DNA of 32,139 nt from Actinomycetota bacterium. GTDB lineage: Bacteria; Actinomycetota; Actinomycetes; Actinomycetales; Microbacteriaceae. The stretch covers positions 1-32,139 of the forward strand of contig JAUZFP010000062.1 of assembly GCA_030838475.1 (NCBI GenBank), written 5' to 3'. How positions within the stretch are numbered: the stretch's first letter is position 1; each line of letters begins with the position of its first letter. Made by a program: the position numbers and the translations under genes. The notes under the pieces were generated by a model. It worked only from the letters and a program-made list of their open reading frames with translations, was not told where the DNA came from and did no database searches. Positions 16,524-25,242 of this stretch are shown here, in pieces.

Positions 16524-17687
16524 CTAGCGGCGGGAGGCGGCCATCCCGGCGAACGCTGCGACGCCGAGCTCGAGGGCGGCGACCAAGCCGACCATGATCG
16601 GATCCGGGCCCGCGGTCTGCAGCCGGCCCGGCCCGATCGAGCCCGCGGATGCCCAGGCCAGGAGGCCCAGGATGGCACCGCCGACGACGCCCGATCCGAG
16701 GCCGGCGCCGAGCATCCAGGTCAGGCGTCCGGTCGATCTGATGCGTTCCGCGAGCGAGCCACTGAGCAGCGCGCCGGCGAGGAATCCGGCCAGGATCGGC
16801 ACGACCAGACCCGCGAAGGCGAACACGAAGTCCCCCTGCGGCAGCGCACCCAGAACCGGAATGGATGGAATCGGACCGAGGCTCGTGCCGAGCGGACTTA
16901 CGGCAGAGCCGTCGCCGATCGCAAAGCCGGGGCCGACCAGCCACGCCGCCGCCCAGATCACGAGGTTGGGCAGGAACAGGATCTGCGCAATGGTGAGGGC
17001 GACGCCGCCGAGCGCCTCGGAGTGGAGGTTCTCGTACAGGGTGATGATCTGCGCGTAGTTGACGAGGAGCGAGGCGACCACGGCCAGCGCGGCCACTGTG
17101 ACGACTGCCGCGGAAGCGGCGGCCCCGCCGCGGAGCGCCGTCGCGACGATGGCGCGGGTGTCCGGCCTCCAGCGGGTCCACGCGGGCAGGGCGTCGGATC
17201 GCGCGAGCAGCAACCCGATCACGAACACCAGGGTCGGCAGAAGGGTTCCCTGCCAGATCGACGGACGGGCGGAAGAGCCGATCGCGCTCACCGTCACCCC
17301 AAGGGACAGTCCCGCGACCACGATGATCGCGACGATCTCGCCGAGCAGTCGGTGGTTGGTTTCGGCAATGCGCTTGCCGGCACGGCGTGCGAGCAGCACG
17401 GTCAGCAAGGAGAAACCGAGGACCGCGATGGTGAGAACGAATGGAGTGCTCGCGCCCGCGAGACCCGACGACTTCGCCGTTGCCGCATCCAGGGTCACCA
17501 GAATGTCTGTACCGTGACCGAGCAGCCACGCGTCTGCCGCGAGCCGCCAGAAACCCGTCCAGTTGGGCGCGAAACCGTACTGTGCCCCCCAGAGGACGGT
17601 GAGCGGCGCGAGCGGGATCGCTAGTCCGACCGCCACGACGATGACGGCCTCGAGCGCCGAGAACAGCGCGGACAGGGTGCGGTTCAT
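16524..17687 (-). CDS. DUF6350 family polytopic membrane protein
   Basis: A 387-residue integral membrane protein with about nine to ten hydrophobic helices and short charged loops. The segment FAIGDGSAVSPLGTSLGPI followed by PSIPVLGALP is the hallmark that I recognise from the actinobacterial DUF6350 family (cell division PerM-related proteins) encoded before purN. The ATG at 17687 is chosen; an in-frame TTG ten codons earlier would run toward the divergent gene. It heads the purN-purH unit and is divergent from a DUF4166 gene across 37 bp. The molecular role is unknown; a link to division or cell envelope is family-level inference. Confidence 0.85.
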   Translation of the reverse strand: MNRTLSALFSALEAVIVVAVGLAIPLAPLTVLWGAQYGFAPNWTGFWRLAADAWLLGHGTDILVTLDAATAKSSGLAGASTPFVLTIAVLGFSLLTVLLARRAGKRIAETNHRLLGEIVAIIVVAGLSLGVTVSAIGSSARPSIWQGTLLPTLVFVIGLLLARSDALPAWTRWRPDTRAIVATALRGGAAASAAVVTVAALAVVASLLVNYAQIITLYENLHSEALGGVALTIAQILFLPNLVIWAAAWLVGPGFAIGDGSAVSPLGTSLGPIPSIPVLGALPQGDFVFAFAGLVVPILAGFLAGALLSGSLAERIRSTGRLTWMLGAGLGSGVVGGAILGLLAWASAGSIGPGRLQTAGPDPIMVGLVAALELGVAAFAGMAASRR

Positions 17688-17724
17688 ACCGGCCCCACGG
17701 TACCAACTGCCGGACAATGTCAGG

Positions 17725-18309
17725 ATGACCGACTCGGTGTACCAGCGTGTGCTCGGTCACGAGTTCGACAACCTGCGGCCCGAGCTGCAGGCTTATTTCC
17801 GCGGGGGTGGGGTCGGCGTCGCGACCGGCGTCTTCGAGATCGCCGGATCGCGAGTGCGCGTCCTTCGTCCGCTGCTCGCCTATCTGGCCTGGCGGCGCAT
17901 CCTGTTCCCCGAGTACGCGCGCGATGTGCCGTTCGAGGTGACCAATACCCCCACACCGGATGGCGGACTCGACGCCGTCCGCACATTCCGCCTGCCGGGG
18001 CGCGACCGCTCGCTCGAAGACTCCATGCGTGTAGTCGACGGGGAGCTCCACGAATTCCTCGGCAGGCGACGCGGCCTCGAGGTTCGGTTGCGGTTGACGG
18101 TCACGGATGGCCTGCTGCGGATCCGATCGGATCGGCAATGGCTACACCTCGGCCGTGCCAGGATTCCGCTACCCCGGATTGCCACCGTGACCGTCACGGA
18201 GTCGTGGACCGACGGCAGCCAGCACGTGGACGTTCGCCTGGCCAGCCCACTCGTTGGCGAGTGGTTTCGCTACGCGGGCAGCTTCAGCTACCGATACGTA
18301 GAGCGCTAG
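17725..18309 (+). CDS. DUF4166 domain-containing protein
   Basis: A 194-residue soluble-looking protein. It opens YQRVLGHEFDNLRPELQAYF and has GVFEIAGSR, the DUF4166 arrangement, with beta-rich ends (LRLTVTDGLLRIRSD; WFRYAGSFSYRY). No catalytic residues are known for this family and I cannot assign a function. The ATG at 17725 has GACAAT six bases upstream and no Shine-Dalgarno, so it may be leaderless. It is divergent from the DUF6350 gene. Its 3' end overlaps the convergent dhaM by 26 bp. Confidence 0.75.
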   Translation: MTDSVYQRVLGHEFDNLRPELQAYFRGGGVGVATGVFEIAGSRVRVLRPLLAYLAWRRILFPEYARDVPFEVTNTPTPDGGLDAVRTFRLPGRDRSLEDSMRVVDGELHEFLGRRRGLEVRLRLTVTDGLLRIRSDRQWLHLGRARIPLPRIATVTVTESWTDGSQHVDVRLASPLVGEWFRYAGSFSYRYVER

Positions 18310-20686
18310 CGGCCGCTGTTCTGGCCTCCTGCGAGTTTCGGGACGACGCCGCGCCTACCGCCGCCGCGCGGCACTCGTCGAGGGTGACGCCGTCGAGAAG
18401 TTCACTCACGTGCCCGAGCGCTCGCGGTGACATGGACAGGCTGGATGCGCCGAATCCGACGAGCACCGCGGCCAGCATCGGGTCGGCGGCGGCCTCACCG
18501 CACACGCTCACCGGTTTCCCGGCGGCGGCACCGGCATCGAACGCGAGTCGCATCATCCGGAGAACCGCCGGCTGCCACGGATCGTTGAGCAGAGCGAGGT
18601 CGCCAACCTCACGGTCGGCGGCCATCGTGTACTGGGCCAGGTCGTTCGTGCCGAGGCTCGCGAAGTCGACGAACGCGAGGATCTCGGGCGCGGTGATCGC
18701 CGCGGCGGGCGTTTCGATCATGACGCCCACCGACCCAAGACCGTGCTGGGCGCAGCGGTGCGCGAAGTCGGCCGCCTCATCAGGGGTGTCGATCATCGGA
18801 GCCATGACCTGCACAATGGCGCTCTGCCCCTCCGCGGCGAGCGCAATCGCCCGCAGTTGATCGTCGAGCAGCTCGGGTCGGCGCCAGGTCGTGCGATAGC
18901 CCCGGATGCCGAGCGCCGGATTCGCCTCGTTGGCGAGAGTGACGAAGGCAAGCGGCTTGTCGGCTCCGGCGTCGAGCGTTCGGATGAGCACCCGTTTCCC
19001 GGCGAAGCTCTCGAACACCGAACGGTATGCCGCCACCTGCTCGTCGACGCTTGGTGCCTCGGCGCGATCGAGAAACAGGAACTCGGTGCGAAACAGGCCG
19101 ATGCCCTCGGCAGCGGCAGCGATCGCGGCGGCAACACTATCCGGCGAACCGACGTTGGCGAGCAGTTGCACGCGGTGGCCGTCGGACGTCGCACCGATGC
19201 CACCGAAGTCGACCACGACGCTGGCGTTCGCGCGAACCTCCGCGACCTGCTCGGCGCTCGGGTTGATGATCAGGTTGCCCGCGGTCCCGTCGACAAGCAC
19301 GACGGTCCCGTCCTCGAGGTCGAGCGCGTTTTCGTAGGAAACCAGTGCGGGCAAGCCGAGCGACCGCGAGAGAATCGCGGTGTGGGAGGTCGGACCGCCC
19401 TCGAGAGTGACAATTGCGAGGCATACGGCCGGATCGAGAAGCGCCGTATCGGCCGGCGCGAGGTCGCGCCCCACGAGTACAAACGGCTCTGTTCGCACCG
19501 GGACACCCGGCGCCTCGCGGCCGAGGAGCTCGGCCACGATCCGGTTCCGGATGTCGGCGAGGTCGGCGACCCGCTCGGCCATCCGCCCGCCCTGGAGAGC
19601 GAATGTGGTCGCGAGGTCGCCAAGAACCACCCAGACGGCGAATTCCGGCGAATCGCCGCGATCGAGCACGGCGGTTCGAGCGTCGGCGAGCATCGACGGG
19701 TCGACGGCAAGGAGCGCGGCGGCCTCGAGAATCTGGCGCGAGTCACCGGTAACCCGTTCCGCGCGGGAACGCAACCGCTCCCCGACCGCCTGCGCCGCCG
19801 TGTCGATTCGGGCAGCCGCCGCGGGTCGATCGAACTCGGGAAGCGGCGCTGCCGCGGTAGGAGCGGCGAGCGGCTCGGGCATCCTGGCCACCGGGCCGAC
19901 CGCGCGACCCGGACTGACGCCGAGCGGGCCACTCCGAGTCGGCCCTCCGGCCGGCAGCTCTGGCGGGGCGTCATCCAGTTCGCCGAATCCATCCGCAACC
20001 ATGCCGCGTACCAGGTCGAGCGCCGCCTGCGCCTCGGCGCCGGACGCCGTCACCCGCACGACGTCGCCCTTCTGGGCAGCGAGCGTGAGCAGCTTGGTCG
20101 GGCTGTTCGCCAATCGCGGACCCGACCCCGTTCGGAGGTTCGCGATCGTCACCGTTGCATCGAGGGGTGTGAGCGCGAGCACGATCATCGATGCGGGCCG
20201 GATGTGCAAGCCGCTCGGATTGCGCAGCCGCAGGTCGAGCGAGAATTCGCCGGACTCGGGCACAACAATTGGGCTGTCTGCCGGATCACCGAGGTGGCCG
20301 CGCTTCGACTCGAGGGACTCCCGCGCCTCGCGCTCGACCTCGTCGAGCGTCGCGCCCGCGGCCGCGCGCACAACACCGGCCATGAGCCCCTCGACGAACG
20401 GCGCGCTCGTAACCCGCACCTCGACGCCGGGAAGGTCAATGAGCTCCAGCGCCAACTCGGCACTCAGGACGGCCGATCCGAGATCAACGACGACGAGCAC
20501 CCCATCGGGTGAGGCAACCTCGCCGATCGCCGCAGCGATCGCGGTCGCGTCCGTTCCCAGTGAACCGTCATAAACGCCGGCCGCGATCGCGAGCCGAGGG
20601 CGCTCTCCCGGCACCATTTCGAGCGCGAGTTCGACGGCAGCCTTCGCGAGCTGGGGGCTGTGCGAGACCACGACGATGCCGATCAC
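18284..20686 (-). CDS. dhaM: DhaM: EIIA-HPr-Enzyme I fusion, PEP-protein phosphotransferase of dihydroxyacetone kinase
   Basis: An 800-residue multiphosphoryl protein that passes phosphate from PEP to DhaL-ADP. Domain order: EIIA-Man-like DhaM (1-125, His9 in VVVSHSPQL); HPr (about 148-235, NPSGLHIRPAS with His161); Enzyme I (about 253-800, starting LGVSPGRAVGP, with GGPTSHTAILSRSLG and phospho-His435, then FASLGTNDLAQYTMAADR and the conserved Cys in VSVCGEA). Unlike E. coli DhaM, whose EI part is truncated, a complete EI with its PEP-binding C-terminus is present, so all phospho-carriers are in one chain. The GTG start lies 9 bases after the dhaL stop. Last gene of dhaKLM. Confidence 0.93.
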   Translation of the reverse strand: MIGIVVVSHSPQLAKAAVELALEMVPGERPRLAIAAGVYDGSLGTDATAIAAAIGEVASPDGVLVVVDLGSAVLSAELALELIDLPGVEVRVTSAPFVEGLMAGVVRAAAGATLDEVEREARESLESKRGHLGDPADSPIVVPESGEFSLDLRLRNPSGLHIRPASMIVLALTPLDATVTIANLRTGSGPRLANSPTKLLTLAAQKGDVVRVTASGAEAQAALDLVRGMVADGFGELDDAPPELPAGGPTRSGPLGVSPGRAVGPVARMPEPLAAPTAAAPLPEFDRPAAAARIDTAAQAVGERLRSRAERVTGDSRQILEAAALLAVDPSMLADARTAVLDRGDSPEFAVWVVLGDLATTFALQGGRMAERVADLADIRNRIVAELLGREAPGVPVRTEPFVLVGRDLAPADTALLDPAVCLAIVTLEGGPTSHTAILSRSLGLPALVSYENALDLEDGTVVLVDGTAGNLIINPSAEQVAEVRANASVVVDFGGIGATSDGHRVQLLANVGSPDSVAAAIAAAAEGIGLFRTEFLFLDRAEAPSVDEQVAAYRSVFESFAGKRVLIRTLDAGADKPLAFVTLANEANPALGIRGYRTTWRRPELLDDQLRAIALAAEGQSAIVQVMAPMIDTPDEAADFAHRCAQHGLGSVGVMIETPAAAITAPEILAFVDFASLGTNDLAQYTMAADREVGDLALLNDPWQPAVLRMMRLAFDAGAAAGKPVSVCGEAAADPMLAAVLVGFGASSLSMSPRALGHVSELLDGVTLDECRAAAVGAASSRNSQEARTAAASALRIGS

Positions 20687-20695
20687 AGCGGACCC

Positions 20696-21334
20696 CTAGG
20701 CAAGCGCCGCCGCGAGCGCCTCGAACATCAGTGCAACGGATGCCGCTCCCGGGTCGATGTGGCCGACGCTGCGGTCGCCGAGATAGCTGGCCCGACCCTT
20801 GCGCGCGACCATGTCGGCGGTCGCGTTTCGCCCTTCGGCTGCCGCATCCGCTGCGGATCGAGATGCGGAGGCGACATCCCCGCTCGAGATCCCGGCGCGG
20901 AACGCACGCACCGCGGGCGCCATCGCGTCGTACATGGTCTTGTCGCCCGGCTCGGGTTTGCCGCGCTCGACGACGCCGCCGAGGCCGGCCTCGAGTCCGT
21001 CGGCGAGTTGTTCGGGTGTGAGCTCCTGACGGTGACCGACGCCCGTCGCTAGCCGAAGGAAGAACGTGCCGTAGAGCGGACCACTCGCGCCGCCGACCGA
21101 ACTGACAAGGGTCATCCCGACCAGCTTGAAGAGCTCGTCGAGGTATTCGGGCTGCTCCGCATCGACCTTGGACGACGCCGCGCCCGCTCCCCGCGCGAGG
21201 TTCGTACCGTGGTCGCCGTCACCGATCGCGGCATCGAGTTCGGTGAGAAATCCGCGCTGCTCGATCAGGCCCTCGTCGATGAAACGCAGCCAGTTGAGCA
21301 ACTGCTCGTAGCTGATCGCTGGCGCGTCCCTCAT
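20696..21334 (-). CDS. dhaL: Dihydroxyacetone kinase ADP-binding subunit DhaL
   Basis: A 212-residue DhaL, which carries tightly bound ADP as a phosphate relay from DhaM to dihydroxyacetone bound on DhaK. The magnesium/ADP site is LDAAIGDGDHG (33-43) with Asp34, Asp39 and Asp41. SSVGGASGPLYGTFF and KPEPGDKTMYDA are the other family signatures, and it ends GHIDPGAASVAL. The ATG at 21334 is chosen because GGGGAG sits 6-7 bases upstream; only one base separates it from the dhaK stop, indicating coupling. A longer frame running into dhaK is rejected. Confidence 0.95.
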   Translation of the reverse strand: MRDAPAISYEQLLNWLRFIDEGLIEQRGFLTELDAAIGDGDHGTNLARGAGAASSKVDAEQPEYLDELFKLVGMTLVSSVGGASGPLYGTFFLRLATGVGHRQELTPEQLADGLEAGLGGVVERGKPEPGDKTMYDAMAPAVRAFRAGISSGDVASASRSAADAAAEGRNATADMVARKGRASYLGDRSVGHIDPGAASVALMFEALAAALA

Positions 21335-21335
21335 G

Positions 21336-22325
21336 TCACACTCCCCAGCGCAGGGCGGGTGTGCTGACCGGCGCATCCCACAGGCCGAGAAGTTCGTCGT
21401 CGGCCCTCAGCACCGTCACGGAGCAGCCGGCCATGTCGAGCGACGTGATGTAGTTGCCGACGAGGCTGCGCGCGACTCGAACGCCGGCCTTCTCGAGAAG
21501 CGCCGACACCTCGCCGAACATCACGTAGAGCTCGATCAGCGGCGTGGCACCCATGCCGTTCAGCATAACCACGGCGGGCTCGCCGCCGAAGGTATAGTCG
21601 GCGAGGATCGGCTCGACCAGCATCGCGGCGATCTCACGCGCACTCCCAAGCGGCACCCTGCGTCGTCCCGGTTCGCCGTGGATACCCACCCCGACCTCGA
21701 TCTCCGCGTCGCCGAGGTCGAAGTTGGGTTTGCCGGACGCGGGGAGCGTCGCACTCGTCAGCGCCATGCCCATCGATCGGCCCGAACCAGCGACCCGCCG
21801 CGCCAGAGCGGCAAGCTCGGCGAGATCTCGCCCCTGCTCGGCCGCCGCGCCGACAATCTTCTCGAGCAGTACCGTCACGCCCGTGCCGCGTCGGCCGGCG
21901 GTGTAGGTGGAGTCCTCCACGGCGACGTCATCCGCGATGATCACGGTCGCGACCGCGATGCCGCCCGCGAGTTCGGTCGCCATGTCGAAGTTCATGACAT
22001 CACCGGTGTAGTTCTTCACCAGATGCAGCACGCCGGCGCCGGTGTCGACCGTTTTCGTCGCCAGGGCGATCTGGTCGGGCGTCGGCGAGGTGAAGATCTC
22101 GCCGCAGACGGCGGCATCCAACATCCCGAACCCGACGTAGCCGGCGTGCAGCGGTTCGTGGCCACTGCCTCCGCCGCTCAGGATCGCGACCGTTCCGTGC
22201 GGCTTCGGTTCGGCCCGGTAGACGATGCGATTCGCGTGGTCGACCCGAAGCTCGGGATGCGCGGCCGCGAGCCCCACCAACGACTCGGCAAGCACATCCT
22301 CCGCGCCGTTAATGAGCTTCTTCAC
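21336..22325 (-). CDS. dhaK: Dihydroxyacetone kinase substrate-binding subunit DhaK
   Basis: A 329-residue DhaK, which binds dihydroxyacetone as a hemiaminal to a histidine. [15 protein letters not shown] (51-65, His56), NYTGD (105-109, Asp109) and the covalent-site GVGIHGEPG with His216 are present. It is first in dhaK-dhaL-dhaM and feeds glycolysis with dihydroxyacetone phosphate. The start is the GTG at 22325; no clear Shine-Dalgarno is visible. An 84-bp palindromic repeat lies directly upstream. No dhaR or dhaS regulator gene is in the window, so its control is unknown. Confidence 0.96.
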   Translation of the reverse strand: MKKLINGAEDVLAESLVGLAAAHPELRVDHANRIVYRAEPKPHGTVAILSGGGSGHEPLHAGYVGFGMLDAAVCGEIFTSPTPDQIALATKTVDTGAGVLHLVKNYTGDVMNFDMATELAGGIAVATVIIADDVAVEDSTYTAGRRGTGVTVLLEKIVGAAAEQGRDLAELAALARRVAGSGRSMGMALTSATLPASGKPNFDLGDAEIEVGVGIHGEPGRRRVPLGSAREIAAMLVEPILADYTFGGEPAVVMLNGMGATPLIELYVMFGEVSALLEKAGVRVARSLVGNYITSLDMAGCSVTVLRADDELLGLWDAPVSTPALRWGV

Positions 22326-22347
22326 GCCACAAGCGTCCCACTATCTG

Positions 22348-22437
22348 GGTGGCGGGAGAAACTGCACCGGAGGGCGGGAGAAACAGTTACGCGGGCGGAG
22401 TTGCTACTCCCGCCGTCTCGCACTTTCTCCCGCCACC
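22348..22437. repeat. 84-bp palindromic intergenic repeat, copy A
   Basis: Core 22351-22434 has the same length as copy B (22947-23030) and matches it at about 55 of 84 positions. Its ends are perfect 14-bp inverted repeats, GGTGGCGGGAGAAA (22348-22361) and TTTCTCCCGCCACC (22424-22437). The middle carries GGGCGGAGT and ACTCCCGCC as a hairpin. It lies between the DUF6220-like gene's stop and dhaK. No target-site duplication was found. Confidence 0.75.
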
Positions 22438-22443
22438 GGATGA

Positions 22444-22872
22444 TCAGGATGCGCGCGATGACTTGCCATTCGGGAACCAGGAGGAGATCGCCATCCACGC
22501 TGCGATCCCGATCAGCGCAACGCCGAGCGGAACGTGCAGCGCCGGCAGCTTCGCGAACCCGGCAGCCGCCTCGCCCGCGGTCACAACCAGGAGTCCGATC
22601 GCCCGGGGAAGAACCGTGCGGCGGCCACCACCAGGCCAGACCGAAAGGATCGCCGCGACCACGAGAACCAGCACGACGATGACCGAGATGATCGCGTTAT
22701 CGCGATGGAGCTCGAAAGCAAGCTTGTCGTGCTTATCGGCGATGAACTGCCCGGCCAGAATCGACTGGACGAACAGGAGTACCGCGGCAAGCGTTGCGAC
22801 GATGCGATAGGTCCAGAGCGGCCAGGTTGGTGCTGAGGACGACGTTTGCTGAGTAACGGGGGTCGATGTCAT
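22444..22872 (-). CDS. Small four-helix membrane protein (DUF6220-like)
   Basis: A 142-residue protein with four hydrophobic helices, beginning about residues 20, 60, 88 and 112. FVQSILAGQF and ELHRDNA, then PALHVPLGVALIG, place histidines at membrane edges in the manner of DUF6220 and of heme-A-synthase-like four-helix proteins. Heme or quinone binding is a guess. It stands alone between two copies of an 84-bp repeat, downstream of sucD on the same strand, so it could be read as a tail gene if transcription passes the strong hairpin at 22985-23014. The start at ATG 22872 has only a weak ribosome site. Confidence 0.65.
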   Translation of the reverse strand: MTSTPVTQQTSSSAPTWPLWTYRIVATLAAVLLFVQSILAGQFIADKHDKLAFELHRDNAIISVIVVLVLVVAAILSVWPGGGRRTVLPRAIGLLVVTAGEAAAGFAKLPALHVPLGVALIGIAAWMAISSWFPNGKSSRAS

Positions 22873-22946
22873 GCAGCCAGCTTGGCGCGAGCCCCCTCAC
22901 CCCGCGTACTCCGCTCGGAGGCATCCGTCTACTCCAATCCGAGTGC

Positions 22947-23030
22947 GGCGCGAGAAAATGCGACCGTTGGATGGGGAAACGCAACGATGGGCGGAGTCGT
23001 AACTCCGCCCATCGGACAGCTTCTCCCGCC
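22947..23030. repeat. 84-bp palindromic intergenic repeat, copy B
   Basis: Same length, orientation and internal layout as copy A: a GGCGnGAGAAA left end, the central GGGCGGAGT/ACTCCGCCC stem beginning 42 bases in, and a CTTCTCCCGCC right end. It lies just after sucD and before the DUF6220-like gene. Confidence 0.7.
22985..23014 (-). terminator. Strong hairpin after sucD
   Basis: CGATGGGCGGAGT and ACTCCGCCCATCG form a perfect 13-bp stem with a 4-base loop, 36 bases beyond the sucD stop. There is no T-run, so factor-independent termination is plausible but not certain. It is the core of repeat copy B. Confidence 0.6.
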
Positions 23031-23049
23031 AACCGGGAACTGGGAACGG

Positions 23050-23937
23050 CTACAGCGAGGCGAGAACCTCGCGCATGAGGGTGGCGGTCTCGCTCGGCGT
23101 CTTGCCGACCTTGACGCCCGCCGCCTCGAGGGCTTCCTTCTTGCCCTGCGCGGTGCCCGCACCCGACGACACAATCGCACCGGCGTGGCCCATGGTCTTG
23201 CCCTCGGGCGCCGTGAATCCGGCGACGTAGGCGACGACCGGCTTGGTCACGTTGGCTTTGATGAAGTCGGCGGCGCGCTCTTCGGCGTCGCCCCCGATCT
23301 CACCGATCATGACAATCGCCTTGGTATCGGGGTCATCCTGGAACGCGGCGAGTGCGTCGATGTGGGTCGTCCCGATGATGGGGTCGCCGCCGATGCCGAT
23401 TGCGGTCGAGAAGCCGAGATCGCGCAGCTCGAACATCATCTGGTACGTGAGCGTTCCGGACTTCGAGACCAGACCGATCGGACCGGTGCCGGTGATGTTC
23501 GCCGGGGTGATGCCGACGAGCGACTCACCCGGCGTGATGATGCCGGGGCAGTTCGGACCGATGATGCGGGTCAGGTTGCCCTTGGCCTGGGCGAGCGCCC
23601 AGAACTCCGCGGAATCCTGGATCGGGATGCCCTCGGTGATGATGACCACCATCGGGATCTCGGCCTCGATGGCCTCGACGACGGCATCCTTCGCGAATGC
23701 CGGTGGAACGAACACGATCGATACGTCGGCGCCGGTCTCGCGGATGGCCTCTTCGACGGTTCCGAAGACGGGAAGCGTCACATCGCCATGCGTCACGGTC
23801 TCGCCGGCCTTGCGGGCGTTGACGCCACCCACGACCTTGGTGCCGGCCTTCAGCATGAGCGCGGTGTGCTTGGTGCCCTCGCCGCCGGTGATGCCCTGGA
23901 CGATGACCTTGGAGTTCTTGTTGAGGAAAATCGACAT
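23050..23937 (-). CDS. sucD: Succinyl-CoA synthetase alpha subunit
   Basis: A 295-residue alpha subunit. [19 protein letters not shown] starts the CoA-binding Rossmann domain, [10 protein letters not shown] follows, and the phospho-histidine is in MGHAGAIV near residue 246. With SucC it interconverts succinyl-CoA and succinate with nucleoside triphosphate formation in the TCA cycle. It follows sucC after 15 bp and is co-transcribed. The length is standard. Confidence 0.97.
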   Translation of the reverse strand: MSIFLNKNSKVIVQGITGGEGTKHTALMLKAGTKVVGGVNARKAGETVTHGDVTLPVFGTVEEAIRETGADVSIVFVPPAFAKDAVVEAIEAEIPMVVIITEGIPIQDSAEFWALAQAKGNLTRIIGPNCPGIITPGESLVGITPANITGTGPIGLVSKSGTLTYQMMFELRDLGFSTAIGIGGDPIIGTTHIDALAAFQDDPDTKAIVMIGEIGGDAEERAADFIKANVTKPVVAYVAGFTAPEGKTMGHAGAIVSSGAGTAQGKKEALEAAGVKVGKTPSETATLMREVLASL

Positions 23938-23952
23938 TTTCTTGTTCGGCCC

Positions 23953-25116
23953 TTACTTCGATGCCAGTTCGGCGGCCTTGTCGGCGCCTTCGTCCATGGT
24001 GAGCGCGAGCGTAACCAGCGGGTGGTTCGCCTCGTTGAGGATGCGACGACCCTCGTCAACGTTGTTGCCGTCCAGACGAACGACCAGCGGCTTCGACGCC
24101 TCCGAGCCGAGCGTCTTCAGCGCGCCGACGATGCCGTTGGCGACCTCGTCACAGGCCGTGATCCCGCCGAAGACGTTGACGAAGACGGCCTTGACCTGCT
24201 CGTCACCGAGGATGACGCTGAGTCCGTTCGCCATCACCTGCGCGGATGCTCCACCACCGATGTCGAGGAAGTTGGCCGGCTTCACGCCGCCCCACTTCTC
24301 GCCCGCGTAGGCGACGACATCCAGTGTCGACATCACGAGGCCGGCACCGTTGCCGATGATTCCGACCTCGCCGTCGAGCTTCACGTAGTTGAGGTTCATG
24401 GCCTTGGCCTTGGCCTCGAGCGGGTCGGCGGCAGCCGCATCCTCGAGTTCGGCGTGGGCGGGGTGACGGAAGTCGGCGTTCTCGTCGAGACTCACCTTGC
24501 CGTCGAGCGCGAGGATCGTGCCATCCTCGGTCAGCACGAGTGGGTTGACCTCGACGAGCGTCGCATCCTCGCCCTTGTAGACCTCGTAGAGCTTCACGAT
24601 GACGGGGGCGACCTTCTCGACCAGGTCTGGCGGGAAGTGCCCGGCGGTTGCGATCGCCTTGGCGGTCTCCAGGTCGATGCCGATGCCCGGGATGACCTCG
24701 ACGCGCGCCAGTGCGTCGGGCCGCTCGACGGCGAGCTCCTCGATCTCCATGCCGCCCTCGACCGCGCACAGCGACAGGTAGGAGCGGTTGGCCCGGTCGA
24801 GCAGCACCGAGAAGTAGAACTCCTTGTCGATGCGAGCACCCGCGGTCACCATGACCTTGTGTACGGGAAGGCCCTTGATGGTCAGCTTCAGGATGGCCTC
24901 TGCTGCGGTGAACGCGTCGTCCGGGTTGTGGACGACCTTGACGCCGCCCGCCTTGCCCCGGCCTCCAGCCTTGACCTGCGCCTTGACGACAACGGTGCCG
25001 CCGAGCTTCTCGGCTGCTGCTCTCGCCTCTTCTGGCGTATCCGCGACGATGCCCGGCAGTACCGGCACTCCGTAGGATTCGAAAAGATCACGGGCCTGGT
25101 ACTCGAAAAGATCCAC
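23953..25116 (-). CDS. sucC: Succinyl-CoA synthetase beta subunit
   Basis: A 387-residue ATP-grasp beta subunit. It begins [19 protein letters not shown], then [19 protein letters not shown] (ATP-grasp), [12 protein letters not shown], and [13 protein letters not shown], which contacts the phosphohistidine. The GTG at 25116 matches where family members start; the frame is open further upstream but reads as non-coding. First gene of sucC-sucD. Two palindromes 48-80 bp upstream suggest control by a MarR-type repressor. Confidence 0.97.
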   Translation of the reverse strand: MDLFEYQARDLFESYGVPVLPGIVADTPEEARAAAEKLGGTVVVKAQVKAGGRGKAGGVKVVHNPDDAFTAAEAILKLTIKGLPVHKVMVTAGARIDKEFYFSVLLDRANRSYLSLCAVEGGMEIEELAVERPDALARVEVIPGIGIDLETAKAIATAGHFPPDLVEKVAPVIVKLYEVYKGEDATLVEVNPLVLTEDGTILALDGKVSLDENADFRHPAHAELEDAAAADPLEAKAKAMNLNYVKLDGEVGIIGNGAGLVMSTLDVVAYAGEKWGGVKPANFLDIGGGASAQVMANGLSVILGDEQVKAVFVNVFGGITACDEVANGIVGALKTLGSEASKPLVVRLDGNNVDEGRRILNEANHPLVTLALTMDEGADKAAELASK

Positions 25117-25163
25117 GCTGGTTTTGTCCAATCGCGCGCTTGGTTGGCTTGGGAGGCAAGATC

Positions 25164-25195
25164 TCTCGATGTCGAGATAGCTTGATATCGAGATA
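25164..25195. promoter_or_regulatory. Paired MarR-type palindromes upstream of sucC
   Basis: Site 1 is TCTCGATGTCGAGA (25164-25177), symmetric apart from the central TG. Site 2 is TAGCTTGATATCGAGATA (25178-25195), 14 of 18 positions symmetric about GATATC. Centres are 16 bp apart. On the minus strand both contain TATCTCGA. The motif resembles operators of MarR-family TCA-cycle regulators (TamR-like) in actinobacteria. The regulator is not in the window. Confidence 0.55.
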
Positions 25196-25242
25196 CTTTG
25201 ACCAACAGGAAGCTTACTCTCGGAGTCTGCGACCATTGACAC

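Noticed and set aside
15871-18138. A 755-codon open frame on the minus strand
   Set aside because: It lies out of frame across purN and the DUF6350 gene, reads as Arg/Gly/Pro-rich low-complexity sequence and has no domain; it is a GC-driven shadow.
22348-22437. Repeated GCGGGAGAAA units as a CRISPR array
   Set aside because: Only two direct and one inverted short copies occur, without uniform repeat-spacer spacing; a palindromic intergenic repeat explains them better.
22846-25185. A 779-codon open frame on the plus strand
   Set aside because: It is antisense to sucD and sucC, rich in Asp/Arg/His/Gly from complementing high-GC codons, with no recognisable domain.
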